A stretch of DNA of 64,000 nt, from assembly GCF_020080835.1 (NCBI RefSeq), contig NC_058162.1, positions 11,051,323 to 11,115,322 of the forward strand. The letters are read 5' to 3'. The DNA comes from Cotesia glomerata (taxonomy: Eukaryota; Arthropoda; Insecta; Hymenoptera; Braconidae). A model generated the notes under the pieces. That model ran no database searches and was not told where the DNA came from. It saw nothing but the letters and a program-made list of their open reading frames with translations. Both the position numbers and the translations under genes were made by a program. Shown piece after piece: positions 23,549-35,281 of the stretch (its first letter is position 1; every line of letters starts with the position of its first letter).

Positions 23549-23769
23549 CACTGAAAAAAAATTAACTTGATTCAAGAAAAAAATTTTTGAACCAAGAAAA
23601 TAACTTTGAAGAGTTTAATTGTCTTCAATCAAAACGAAAAATTCTTTAATTAAATAAAATTTACTTAAATCGAGAAAAATTTCTTAGTTTAAGAATTTTT
23701 CTACTCAAATCAAGAAGATGAAATTCTTAAAAATTATTTACTTGATTTGAGTAAATTTTTTTTTCTTTG
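23549..23769. mobile_element. Palindromic MITE, CACTGAAAAA termini, TA flanks (in CCCAT copy 1)
   Basis: CACTGAAAAAAAATTAACTT on the left is mirrored by the right end CTTTG, with TA on both sides (23547-48, 23770-71). The interior is a mirror of TTGATTCAAG/CTTGA motifs. The same MITE sits at the same place in copy 2. Confidence 0.85.
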
Positions 23770-24279
23770 TAGCCATGGGCGCTGAATGGCAACCCAGACT
23801 TGAGCCAGAATTGGGTAACCTAGCCTTAGCCATTCAATGGGAAATTCAAATTTAATAAATCATTAAGTAATAGAATTTTATACAGTAAATATTTATTGTT
23901 TAACGAATATTTGCTAACAAATTCTAAAATTTAAAATTTATTATTTAACCAAGACAATTGCATATCGTCAAAATTGATATAGTCTTAAAAAAATTGAAAT
24001 ATAATAATTTACAGTTGAATTTTTAATATTGATAATTTTAAACATGAAAATTTATCATAAGATATTAAAAATATACAGAACAATGTACAAAGTTTAAAGT
24101 AATATAAGAACTTGACTCTTGCATTTTTTTTAATTATAATAAACATTTGTAAAAAATAGTTAATTTTCATCGAAACACAATATTGAATAACATAAATTAT
24201 ATAAATAATAAACCGCCACACTTCGTCACCATATAGATTTAGCTTATCAGAATAATGAGATGTGCATCAACTTATCGGT

Positions 24280-24345
24280 CGTACGGTGTAAGGGTTAGTT
24301 ATCAGTCTGGCAAGCGCGCGGCTCGGGTTCGAATCTCGGTTAGAA
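24280..24345 (+). promoter_or_regulatory. tRNA-like Pol III promoter module
   Basis: A clear B box GGTTCGAATCT follows GCGCGCGGCTCG, like the variable and T-arm region of a tRNA. An A-box-like TTAGTTATCAGTCTGG lies upstream with an insertion. No full cloverleaf. It is conserved in the inverted copy (about 29126-29190). Confidence 0.55.
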
Positions 24346-25023
24346 CGGATACGATTTTCACTTTATTTCTATAATTAGCAACAGTTAGGTTCGAATTTAC
24401 TTTACTTACAAAATAAAATAAAAAAATAACATCCAATAACAATAATTCTTTTTTATCATTTTTTATCAAATGGCATGGGCCAGACTTGAAAATTAACTAT
24501 GGCTCAGCCCTGGTAACCAGGCATGGGCCAGTCCTGGTAATCAGGCGTGGGCAAGTCTTGGTAACCAGGCTTGGCCCATCGTTATCATCCCAGACTTCAA
24601 CCAAGACTGAGCCAAGCCTGGCTTACAAGCTTGGCCCAGACTTTTACATAGTTGGGCCAAGCATGGGTCAAGCTAGGCCCCGTGGTACTTTCCTCTATGG
24701 GTGTTTGAATTATTTGAACTATTCGAACAATTCGGACTATTCGAATTATTCAAACTATTAGAATTATTCGAACCATTCGAATATTCGATTCGAATTCGAG
24801 GCGAATAATTCGTAAACTCGAATATTCGCACACCCCTAATATATATATATATATGGACAGATCCATTCATTTTCGACGAAAATGCGCACGTAAGCCAGCA
24901 ATTTTGATGTCGATTTTTTTCGAAAATAGGTTAGAAAAGAAAGTGAACTTATTCTATGAATCAATACTGAGATCAAGTTCGAAGATGAGCCGGTTAGTTT
25001 ACGAGTTATGGATGTTTGAAAAT

Positions 25024-26725
25024 TGTCACAGGGTTTTTATTCCCTGTGTGCGTCCCTCCCTGCGCCTAAATTTGGCAACAGATCCACACTCGGTGTGTCT
25101 CTGAATTTATTATTTTATATTTATTTATTAATTTATTCATTGAATTTATTACTATTAGTATTATTTATATTTGAAATTTCTAATATTATTGTTATTAATT
25201 TAAGAATTAATTTTATCTTTGTAACAATACTTTTTCCCAAAATTTAACTAAATTCGACCGATGGCGGAGATATCGGCTGGGTAGGGTATTTTACGCTCGC
25301 CCTTTTTAATAAATAATAAAATTAACCCGGAAACCCCTCAGGCTGGGTTAGTGCACATTTGGACGCCAGGTAATTTTTTATGAAAATTACCAAAAATAAT
25401 AAAAATTCCAGGGGCCGCGCCGGACGATCAATTAACGATTTAAATTAATGAGAATGGAAAATAAATCACGAAATAATCAAAGTCGAGATTAGGATATTAT
25501 TTGGAATGAAAAACAATAACTAAATAATTATAAATTAATATCTTAGATTATTTAGTTAAGATAGGAAGATGAGTCATAGGAAAAGAATCCGGGAATCAGC
25601 TTTCATACAGTAATTATTAATGGATCAGAAAATTTCAATAAAAATAAATAAATTATTTATTCAAAAACGAAGTTACTTAAAACTAAATTTATCCTTTAAA
25701 TAACAAAATAAATCCTTTATGGAATTCTTGATTAACATATAAATTTTTCTCCAACTTATTTTACAATATTGCGTTCGAGAATAATAATAACCGCAATCAA
25801 AACAATAATCGTAACAGTAATTAAAATTTAAGAATATTAAATCTGAATTGCGCTTGAAAATAATACTTGTAATAATAATTAATGTTTGACAATAATAATT
25901 GTCAATGACGCAAAATAATAAACCCAATTTGACAATAATAATTATAAACATTGCTGACCGTATCGAGGACCCAACACGCGGCTTTCGGGACAGGTACAAA
26001 TATTCCCTTATGATAATCCTTACTCGCTACGGGATCGACCCGATCAATCGATAGTGATTTTAATTAAACAGTAAAAGAATAATTTATTTAAGCCAGGAGA
26101 CAGCGGTGTGCGGATATTAATTGATCTCAACTTGTGAGTACTCACCAGAAAAAGGAAACTCAACCCAAGGCACCAAATCCACACTCCTTACAATAGCGGA
26201 GGTCCCGCGTGTATACCTCACACCTAGCGGGCCACCGCGCGTCTGCTCAATTTTTGTCACCGTAAACCGTTCGAGGCCTCGTGTTCGACAACAAGGGCCT
26301 CTCTAGCCATTTTCCCTAATTCAATGAACTCTTTGCTCGCGATCGATATTGTAGAACCTCACCCGTGCGAGTAAAGGCTATGATTTATCACTCATAGTAA
26401 AATTAGGTACTATATGCCAATGATTTACGGCAATGCACACAAGTAATAATAATAATAATAAATTACAAATAATTCATTATAAATGTCTGAAATAAAGATA
26501 AAATTAATTCTTAAATTAATAACCATAATATTAGAAATTTCAAATATAAATAATACTAATAATATTAAATTCAATAAATAAATTCATAAATCAATATAAA
26601 ATAATAAATTCAGAGACACACCGAGTGTGGATCTGTTGCCAAATTTAGGCGCAGGGAGGGACGCACACAGGGAATAAAAACCCTGTGACATCTTTATTTC
26701 AGACATTTATAATGAATTATTTATA

Positions 26726-26786
<61 letters not shown>

Positions 26787-27896
26787 TGTGTGCATTGCCG
26801 TAAATCATTGTCATATAGTACCTAATTTTACTATGAGTGATAAATCATAGCCTTTACTCGCACGGGTGAGGCCCTACAATATCGATCGCGAGCAAAGAGT
26901 TCATTGAATTAGGGAAAATGGCTAGAGAGGCCCTTGTTGTCGAACACGAGGCCTCGAACGGTTTACGGTGACAAAAATTGAGCAGACGCGCGGTGGCCCG
27001 CTAGGTGTGAGGTATACACGCGGGACCTCCGCTATTGTAAGGAGTGTGGATTTGGTGCCTTGGGTTGAGTTTCCTTTTTGGTGAGTACTCACAAGTTGAG
27101 ATCGATTAATATCCGCACACCGCTGTCTCCTGGCTTAGATTATTTATTCTTTTATTGTTTAACTAAATTCACTATCGATTTATCGGGTCGATCCCGTAGC
27201 GAGTAAGGGTTATTTTAAGGGAATACTTGTACCTATCCCGAAAGCCTCGTGAGGGTCCCTGAAATGGCCAGCAATTACTAATCACAGTACTACACTTACA
27301 TTAATCATTATTACGTTCGTAAATAAAATTGAAAGGCTAATATCTAAAATTATCGTTTATATTGGTTTAATTGTTTGAAATCTATTATATTTCTTCCATA
27401 AAGTATTTAATTTGTTCTTTGGAAAGTAGATTTAGTTTTAAGTAATACCGTTTATAAATAAATAATTTATTGTTATTAAGATTTACCGATTAAACAATGA
27501 TTTATTTTATGTAAGTTAATTCCCGGATTCTTTTCCTATGACTCATCTTCCTAGTTCAATTCGTTAATATAAAATATTATTTTATAATTAATTATTTATT
27601 ATTTCTAATTGTAAATTCTGTCTTGACCTTGACTTTAGTTACTTTAAGATTTACCTTTTCATTCGCATTAGTTTAAATCGTTAATTGATCGTCCGGCGCG
27701 GCCCCTGGAATTTTTATTATTTTTGGTAATTTTTGCATAAAAATTACCTGGCGTCCAAATGTGCACTAACCCAGCCTGAGGGGTTTCCGGGTTAATTTTA
27801 TTATATATTAAAAGGGCGAGCGTAAAATACCCTACCCAGCCGATATCTCCGCCATCGGTCGAATTTAGTTAAATTTTGGGGAAAAGTATTGTTACA
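25024..27896 (+). mobile_element. Solo LTR interrupted by an inverted solo LTR of its own family
   Basis: The outer LTR begins TGTCACAGGG (25024) and ends TTGTTACA (27896). The direct 4-bp duplication AAAT lies at 25020-25023 and 27897-27900. It is split after 25219 by the inner LTR. Once the inner LTR is removed, the two parts join at TTTATCTTTATTTCAG, the intact order seen in the inner copy. Contents include ATT trinucleotide runs (26729-26784) and an RSS-free leader; there is no coding region. The 4-bp duplication suggests Gypsy. Confidence 0.85.
25220..26690 (-). mobile_element. Inner solo LTR, 1471 bp, opposite orientation
   Basis: On the minus strand it reads TGTCACAGGG ... TTGTTACA. 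TCTT is duplicated at 25216-25219 and 26691-26694. It is the same family as the outer LTR but clearly diverged in the middle (about 25460-25990 against 27270-27660), so the two copies came from different source elements. Confidence 0.88.
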
Positions 27897-27900
27897 AAAT

Positions 27901-28796
27901 TTTTTTCATTTTCAAATTCAAATTTTAAAATTTTCTCAATTTTACTGATAGAATTTTTTAGCCGTAAAAGATTGCTTAAATCTATTGAATTTATCTTGAA
28001 GTTCGAATAATTATCTTCAATTAAGCAATTATTTGTCTAATGTTAATCATTTTTTTGATGTTTATAATGATTGAGAAAATTTTTTAAATTGTTCAACAAA
28101 TTAATTTTTGCCCTATATCTTCGAATGACTCATATTTTATGACGAATTCTATTTTCCCTTCATTTGGATTTGAAAAATCTGCCGATCCATGTCAGGAGCG
28201 GCTGAATGGCGCTTTTTACCATTAAATATAATTGTAATTTATATGTTATTTTCCTACACTATACTATTGTTGCCGCTAGACCCTCTTTAAATAGTAATGC
28301 AATCGTTTTTATCAATGAAAATGTAAATTCAATTACGGCCATAATTGAAATCCTTTCTCTATTTTTGTAGTATTAAGTAATAAAAATAAACAATCTTTCT
28401 GGTTCATGGCTTACGTTATGACATTACGTTTTATTCGCAGTAATTTTGCAACAGTAATCACCTAAAGTATTTCACGTATAATAATAATAATAATAATAAT
28501 GAAATTGCTCCTCAAATGACACTGGTTTTGTTTTAATATTTTTTGTTGTGTTATAGAGTTAATCTAATTTTTCTTTTCATAAATTAGTCTCTTGAGTGAG
28601 GATAAAAGATTATGACTCCTCTCTTGGGTAAGAATAAAGAAATGAAGGACGAAACTAATAAACTATAAACGACATAGAATTAACGAAATAGACTAAAAGT
28701 AAAACGGTATTTCTTGAATTCAGGTCATGATGACAAATAATTAATACAAGAAATTTGTAGAATTTGTACATACATGATCTTAATTCTCTACACTGA
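27901..28796. other. Unassigned AT-rich interval
   Basis: No coding signal or recognised repeat apart from a short ATA microsatellite near 28480-28500. It may be interior DNA of an older element. Confidence 0.45.
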
Positions 28797-29125
28797 AAAA
28801 AAAAAATCTGAAAAACGGTTGACCCTTTAACCCATAGAGGAAACTACCACGGGGCCTAGCTTGGCCCAGCTTTGGCTCAACTATGTAAAACTCTGGGCCA
28901 AGCTTGTAAGCCAGGCTTGGCCCAGTCCTGGTTGAAGTCTGGAATGATAACGATGGGCCAAGCTAATTTTCGAGTCTGGCCCATGCCATTTAATAAAAAA
29001 TGATAAAAAAGAATTATTGTTATTGGATGTTATTTTTTTATTTAATTTTGTAAGTAAAGTAAATTCAAACCTAACTGTTGCTAATTATAAGAAATAAAGT
29101 GTGAAAATCGTATCCGTTCTTCTAA

Positions 29126-29190
29126 TCGAGATTCGAACCCGAGCCGCGCGCTTGCCAGACCGATAACTAACCCCTACACAGTACGACCGA
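29126..29190 (-). promoter_or_regulatory. tRNA-like Pol III promoter module (copy 2)
   Basis: Inverse of the module at 24280-24345. The B box appears on the plus strand as GATTCGAACCC. The box is preserved between the two element copies although surrounding bases differ. Confidence 0.5.
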
Positions 29191-29695
29191 TAAGTTGGTG
29201 CACATCTTATTATTCTGATAAGCTAAATCTATATAGTGACGAAGTGTGACGGTTTATTATTTATATAATTTATGTTATTTAATATTGTGTTTCGATGAAA
29301 ATTAACTATTTTTTACAAAAGTTTATTATAGTTAAAAAAAATGAAAGAGTCAAGTTGTTATATTACTTTAAACTTTGTACATCGTTCTGTATATTTTTAA
29401 TATCTTATGATAAATTTTCATGTTTAAAATTATCAATATTAAAAATTCAACTGTAAATTATTATATTTTAATTTTTTTAAGACTACATCAATTTTGACGA
29501 TATGCAATTGTCTTGGTTAAATAATAAATTTTAAATTTTAGAATTTGTTAGCAAATATTCGTTAAACAATAAATGTTTACTGTTTAAAATTCTATTACTT
29601 AATGATTTATTAAGTTTGAATTTCCCATTGAATGGCTAAGGCTAGGTTACCCAATTCTGGCTCAAGTCTTGGTTGCTATTCAACGCCCATGGCTA

Positions 29696-29918
29696 TAAAG
29701 AAAAAAAAATTTACTTAAATCAAGTAAATAATTTTTAAGAATTTCATCTTCTTGATTTGAGTAGAAAAATTCTTAAACTAAGAAATTTTTCTCGATTTAA
29801 GTAAATTTTATTTAATTAAAGAATTTTTCGTTTTGATTGAAGACAATTAAACTCTTCAAAGTTATTTTCTTGGTTCAAGAATTTTTCTCTTGAATTAAGT
29901 TAATTTTTTTTTTCAGTG
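29696..29918. mobile_element. Palindromic MITE, CACTGAAAAA termini (in CCCAT copy 2)
   Basis: Same MITE, at the same relative site, as 23549-23769. It ends CAGTG-TA at 29918-29920. It therefore entered the master copy before the CCCAT element spread. Confidence 0.85.
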
Positions 29919-30756
29919 TAGGTTTCCCAATCTTGGCTAACCCTTGGGTAATCATTGTGGCCGTGACTGGGTGACCCAGTTCTGGCCCAGGCTCGGGTAA
30001 TAATTGGGCCGACCAAGGCGTGGTTGCCCAGTCTTGGCCCAAGCTTGGGTAATCATTGGCATGGCCGAGGCTGGGTTAAACAGCCTGGCCAACGCATGGG
30101 CCAATACAGGTACGCCGAAGCTAGGTTTCCCAGTACTGGCCCAAGCCTGGCCCCTTTGTCAACTCTGGAGGTTTCCTGCATGGGAAGCCATTTCTGAAAC
30201 TTCCCGCTATGTACAAAACGCGTGAGAAATTATCAATTCTGTTTTTGAGCTCTTAACAACTTTTAATTTTTTCGAGCTCGAAATTCTTGTGGTTGTTAAG
30301 AACATATTTTTTTTTTAATTTTAAATTGCAATATCTTCCGAACGAATCAATCGTTTTTGATGGGACTTGAAGCATTCGACGCAGTTTTTCAAGCACAAAA
30401 AGATTATTTCTTATTTGTTGAACGATCTGAGAAGAAATTTTGAAGTTATGTAAGAAAAATGAATTTTTCCAAATTTTTCGACAACGATTTCTCTTGAACG
30501 ACTGAACCGATCTTGATGCAGTTTGCGGCAATCAATGTTGTTTTTTAAGGTTAAGAGTAGATTAGTTTTTGGAATTGATCAATACATTAGTTAAAAACTT
30601 TTTTTTGAAAATTTCATTTTTGAGATTTCTCAAAATCTACCGAGCTTAATTGATTCAAACGTGAAATCTAACAGCAAAGGAACTCCTTCGAATGCCACCA
30701 ACCGAGTTTCAATCGGTCAAGCTGTTCAAAAGTGATAAGGAGTTTACACACACACA

Positions 30757-31175
30757 CACTGAAAAAAAAAGTTTTCTACGCTTCACTATCCGTTGTATCG
30801 TGAACGGCATATTCGCTATAATCAGGGAACGGATCCTGACGGTCGCGATCTAAGCTCGAAGCGCCAGTGTCTTCGGCGTAAGTTCCAAACCTCATTTGTC
30901 ATTGTTTATCGACAATTATTAAGTGCATGGTGATTATTGTCGTAATTATTATTACTGGATAAAATATTTAAAACTTGGCTTCGATCATATAAATCATTAT
31001 TTGAAACATCAATAATAAATTATGCAAAGTCAGTTTCTCCTTCACCGCTAGGTGTATTCAATAGATCGCTAAATTAGCAAAACGGATAGTGAACATAGCC
31101 ATCCTGTGTTTCGTAACGTGCGTATAGACAGTCGCGATACTGTATCCTGAAGCGTAGAAAACTTTTTTTTCAGTG
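30757..31175. mobile_element. TIR element, CACTGAAAAA/GTTTTCTACG ends, in the CA tract of a HINE copy
   Basis: About 30-bp inverted termini (CACTGAAAAAAAAAGTTTTC with CTACGCTTCA, and the inverse at 31146-31175). The CA microsatellite lies on both sides. The interior of 419 bp is non-coding, with GC-richer ends (GATCCTGACGGTCGCGAT). Confidence 0.85.
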
Positions 31176-31225
31176 TACACACACACCGATTTTTTGAAAA
31201 CCATTGATTTTTATAGCGGAAAGTT

Positions 31226-31420
31226 AAGAATAATTTTGAAGAGCTTGATTTTCTGATTTAAGAAAAAAAATAAAAGTAAAGAAATTTTTATTGATTAAAA
31301 TGAATTTCACTTGATACAAAATTTTCGTCTTGATTCTAGAGAATGAAACTCTTCAAAATGATTTTCTTAGTTAAAAAATTTATCTCTTTAATCAAATTAA
31401 TTTTTTTTCAATGCACCCGA
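31226..31420. mobile_element. Diverged palindromic MITE relic (CACTGAAAA type)
   Basis: Weak mirror of AATTTTGAAGAG near 31230 and CTCTTCAAAATGATTTTC near 31350, with internal TTGATT/AATCAA motifs like those of the TA-flanked MITEs. The ends are blurred. Confidence 0.45.
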
Positions 31421-32009
31421 ATGCATGTCAAAGTATTAATGAAATTTCGAAACATTTAAAGTTTAGCATTTACTCTAATTAATTTGTAAAACTATCAAAT
31501 AAAAATGACAGAATTACTTGATTCAAGATCGAATAAATTAATTTGATTGCTTCAAAAGCTTAATATGGTTTCTTAAAGTATATTATGTAAGTCCTCATAC
31601 ATACACAAAAAATAGATTCACATGATCTATTGGAAAAATTATTTTTGAAGCAGGATTTGAACCTCCGTCTAAGAAAATTAGAAATACTTTTTTCAAGAAT
31701 ACCTCTTATTTTTCAATTGATAGATTTTTGATCAATTATTTTTTACTTTTTAGCCAAAAAACTGTTTATAGGTCTTCAAAAAAATGTTTTATTTTTTCGA
31801 GAGTTGTACGCTTTTCGATTATGCACAAGAATTATTTTCAAAATGCTAGTAGCAGTGTGCTATAGTTAAATAAATTGTTAAATGATTATTTGGATCAGTA
31901 TATAAAGAAAAAAAAAAAATTAAAAACTTCATAAATGGAAAGCTAATACAGTGCTCCCTCTTTTAGAATATTTTAGCTGTCTCTAAATTTTTTCATTAGT
32001 TGCTAACAA
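31421..32009. other. Unassigned interval with an isolated B-box-like site
   Basis: The only notable site is GGTTCAAATCC on the minus strand (about 31654-31666), a perfect match to the Pol III B box without a clear A box. No ORF or terminal repeat is recognised. Confidence 0.4.
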
Positions 32010-32094
32010 CACGGAAAGAACAATAAGTCACTGTACATCCTCGTATAGTATACTCCGTGATATCTATAGTGGAAAAGTTTGGAAAATCCAAAAG

Positions 32095-32706
32095 TGCACG
32101 CCTCATAACGCTCATTCATTGTTTAAGAAAAAAATTAATTGTGTAATTTATTAAAAAAAAAAAAAAAAATTTTATAATTAAGTAATTTCTTACAGAGTAT
32201 TTTTTATTTTTTTTTTTAAATATCGGCGCCCTTTTTTCTTGTCATATGCGCACGCAGTCTAAAAAAATCTAGCTTGATCAAGTGGCGCCATAGTTTTTAC
32301 GTGACAAATAAGAAAAGTTCGTTGGGCTTTGTAAAAAATTTAATTAAAAAAAAAAATACGTAAACTAGGCCACTGATATGAAATACGGACCCAGTTCATC
32401 GAATTCTTAAACTAATAAAAAAGGTCCGGTCTTGAAATATCAATTTGTTCGGGGGTAATCGTTGGTACATCCAAAATGGGGTGACATCCGGACGTCCACG
32501 GAAATTTTTTTTCAAAATAGTAACATGAAATGATTTTAGAAAGTAAAAGATGGTTTAATTTAAGTTTTTTCGGTGTACATCTACTTATATCATTGTATAA
32601 GTGTAATATGGTTGTGATAGAGGCATTTAAAGATCACAAAATTGCTTGACCTTGACGAATCGAGTATAAAGCACAACCTCACGCGCTTCGCGCTATGAGG
32701 CGTGCA
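32095..32706. mobile_element. Nested element with TGCACGCCTCATA inverted ends
   Basis: TGCACGCCTCATAACGC at 32095 and its near inverse GCGCTATGAGGCGTGCA ending at 32706. It interrupts the arm of the surrounding CACGG element, whose other arm is continuous at the equivalent point. Confidence 0.7.
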
Positions 32707-33260
32707 AAAATTTCAGACTATAGTCAATATCCTTCAAAGTACACTAAATTATTTTTGGACTGTACTCCGTGAAGTCTCCGATTTAATCGATCAATTTTTC
32801 TGGTTATATCGCGTAAGATTTCACGGGATATAATCTGAAAAATTATTTCGTGTAAATTGAATTATACTCGGTTGAAATTTGGATTATGCCCACGGTGACT
32901 CCGCCATTTTTTTTTTTAGTGCCTGCGCACTTAGCATTATCATATCTATTATGTATTTTAAATATTAGGTTAGTCAAATATTGTTTTAAATAATTATTAC
33001 ATACATTAAAAACATTTAAGGAGCATTAAAGCATAATTTTTCCGATAGTTTGGGGTTAAAAAATTTTTTTTTCTTTTCTTAGACTTTTCGAACTTAAAAA
33101 TGTTAACCTAGGAAAAAAATATTTTTACATATCAAAATATATAAATAGTCACACACTCATATAATTCACTGATTATATTTTAATTAATGTCCAATATGCT
33201 GATTGACTATAACTCACAAATTATAAACAGCACTTTACGCGCAGGCGCTAGAAAAAAAAT

Positions 33261-33946
33261 TTAGGAAAACGGTTGACCCTGAAGGCCATCCCTGTAACTT
33301 CCCGCTAATTCCATACTTAGGCGCTTAAAATTGCACCAATGACGTTTTTGAGCTCTTCGAGCTCAAAAATACAATTTATGGGTTATTTTGAGCTCTCCGA
33401 GCTCAAAGAGATTGCTTTCTTGTGCTTTAAAGCTCTTCGAGCTCAAAAGTCTGATAGAGATTTGATGACACGATTTTTTGAATTTTTAAACCGCAATAAC
33501 TTTTGAATGAATAAACCGATTTTTACGCGGTTAGAAGCATTCGACGCAGTTTTTTAAGCCTCACAAAGAATCTTAAATTTTGAATTTATCGCGCTAGGAA
33601 TTTTGGAGTTATTCCGAAAAAACACTTTTTTCGGTTTTCTTTCGTTCACGATATCTCTCGAACGAATCAACCGATTTTGACCAGACTGGTAGCGATCGAC
33701 GTGGTTTTTTGAGGTTAAGAGCTGATTAGTTTTTGGAATTGAACCTTTAAGCCGTTTAGAAGTTATTCCAAAAAAACCACATTTGAAAAAAAATTTTTTT
33801 TCAGTTTTTTTTAAGATTTCTCAAAATCTATTAATCTGAATTGGTCCAGATAGTTTTCAAAATCTAAGTTTGGTCAAGCCCTTTCGAATGGCACCAACCG
33901 CGATGAAATCGGTCAAGCCGTTCAAAAGTTATAAGCGGTTCACATA

Positions 33947-34000
<54 letters not shown>

Positions 34001-34149
34001 GACACCATGACAACCTCGCGGGGATAGTCAGGGAAGCTTCCTGTGACCTTCAAACGTCGAGATCTAATGAAAACTCGATTTTTGCAAAACGGGGTGAAAA
34101 CAATAACTTCCCGATTTTTGAAAATCTTCGATTTTCTTAGCGGGAAGTT
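33261..34149 (-). mobile_element. Full-length HINE/DINE-1-like element, 889 bp
   Basis: Complete in minus orientation: TTAGG at 33261 (inverse of the CCTAA end), TTCCCGCTAATTCC, three GAGCTC palindromes (33355, 33392, 33433), a CA tract (33951-33996), the 5' palindromic AATCTTCGATTTTC block and AGCGGGAAGTT ending at 34149. It is one of the best copies for a consensus. Confidence 0.78.
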
Positions 34150-34611
34150 AAAAATGGTGGAGTCACCGTGGGTATAATCCAAATTTCAACCGAGTATAAT
34201 TCAATTTACACGAAATAATTTTTCAGATTATATCCCGTGAAATCTTACGCGACATAACCAGAAAAATTGTTCGATTAAATCGGAGACTTCACGGAGTACA
34301 GTCCAAAAATAATTCAGTATACTTTGAAGGATATTGACTATAGTCTGAAATTTTTTTCACTATAGATATCACGGAGTATACTATACGAGGATGTACAGTG
34401 ACTTATTGTTCTTTCCGTGAAGAGAGAAAAAAAAAAGATAACCTGTTATATCTTAGGGAGGGAGCATAGCCATGGTGCCTTAGTTCGATTTCCGATCAGA
34501 TTCGTAGAGTTCCCAAAATAGCGGAAATAGATGAAATATTACAGGACGACAATAACAACAACAACAACAACATCAAATAGAATTTACCACAATCGATTCC
34601 GCCATCGCGGC

Positions 34612-35115
34612 CATCATACCAAAGATAAATCCAAGTGTATTTATAAAACACCACTTGTGGTATTTAAATGATGAACTAGCTATAATTGCATTATTTGATG
34701 ACAATGTCTCAGTGGATATTAAAAAAAAAAATTGTTGATGCTAAAACGGGAAGGATTCGCAGCAATGAATCATATCGGTTTCTAATTGATGAAAAAGATT
34801 TTGATTGTTATTAATAAAAGATTTAAGTGACTTTGTCTCAAAAAATTCTTTGGAATTGTTTAAAAAATTTGATTTACTCTATGAGTTTTTAGAATACGAT
34901 TCCTGATAGGGCCCAGTGATAAAAATTATAATGAATGTTTGAATTTTTTCAAATTATTAAAAGTATCTAACGACGTAGCTAAACGAGGAATCGCATTAAT
35001 TGAAGAGTATAACAACTTTTTCACAAAAGATGAACAACAATTGCAGTACCTTATACAATTTGTACGAAAGCATCGACAAAGTTATCCGAGTTGCGATAAA
35101 AAAAGTCTCTAACGA
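34612..35115 (+). pseudogene. Relic of the DDE-type transposase family (C-terminal part)
   Basis: Broken pieces in plus frames match the C-terminal exon of the gene at 39033-42442: HHLWYLNDELAIIALFDD (about 34650-34710), VSKNSLELFKKFDLLYEFL (about 34820-34895) and LKVSNDVAKRGIALIEEYN (about 34958-35014, the counterpart of LKVVNDTAERGVALAESFN). Stops and frame changes lie between them. It differs at many residues, so it is an older or separate subfamily, not a duplicate. No TIRs are found around it. Confidence 0.82.
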
Positions 35116-35281
35116 GAAGAAATGTAAATTTGTAAAAAGCATAATTATACGATAAATTGTAAGTATGAACAAAAAATATAAATGTATTATGTAAAATCAC
35201 GTACTTGTTGGTTCAGATTTTTTACAAATCCTTACAAGAAATGAAAGAATTTTTTTTTGTCTTAAATTAAAACTAAAAAAA

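Larger units (their letters stand above)
23026..24701. mobile_element. 1.7-kb non-autonomous TIR element, CCCAT termini (copy 1)
   Basis: Termini CCCATGCAGGAAACCCCC and the inverse of CCCATAGAGGAAAGTACC. The left part is an array of GGCCAAGACTGGCTAACC-type units. Then come a palindromic MITE (23549-23769), AT-rich DNA, a tRNA-like module (about 24280-24345) and a further set of TGGGCCA motifs. Copy 2 lies inverted at 28829-30183 with the same order of parts. No clean target duplication is visible for this copy. Confidence 0.8.
28829..30183. mobile_element. CCCAT-terminus TIR element, copy 2 (inverted relative to copy 1)
   Basis: Termini CCCATAGAGGAAACTACC and the inverse of CCCATGCAGGAAACCTCC. 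AA is duplicated on both sides, and the interrupted HINE supplies the expected empty site (GACCCT..AA..GCC). It carries the MITE (29696-29918), the tRNA-like module and a shorter GGCCAAG tandem array. Confidence 0.82.
28797..31225 (-). mobile_element. HINE/DINE-1-like copy split by two DNA transposons
   Basis: The 3' terminus (minus strand) is at 28797-28825 (AACGGTTGACCCT). The CCCAT element then intervenes. The copy resumes at 30184 (AAGCCATTTCTG, AACTTCCCGC) and runs to the 5' end near 31225, with a second insertion in its CA tract (30757-31175). Removing both inserts restores the usual order of blocks. Confidence 0.75.
32010..34419. mobile_element. 2.4-kb TIR element, CACGGAAAGAAC termini
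   Basis: Inverted ends of more than 60 bp (CACGGAAAGAACAATAAGTC, GTATACTCCGTGATATC) at 32010 and 34419. The arms continue at 32707-32915 and 34150-34345 (blocks CGGAGACTTCACGGAGTACA and CCACGGTGACTCC). The left arm is split by a nested element (32095-32706), and the centre holds a full HINE copy. No transposase. Confidence 0.82.

Noticed and set aside
24280..24345. Functional tRNA gene
   Set aside because: The B box is good, but the acceptor and D stems do not pair and the A box is interrupted. The same module is duplicated within a transposon family.
23026..30183. A single 7-kb foldback element centred near 26.7 kb
   Set aside because: Each supposed arm has its own complete TIRs, and the right copy has an AA duplication inside a HINE repeat. 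They are two separate insertions in opposite orientation with nested LTRs between.
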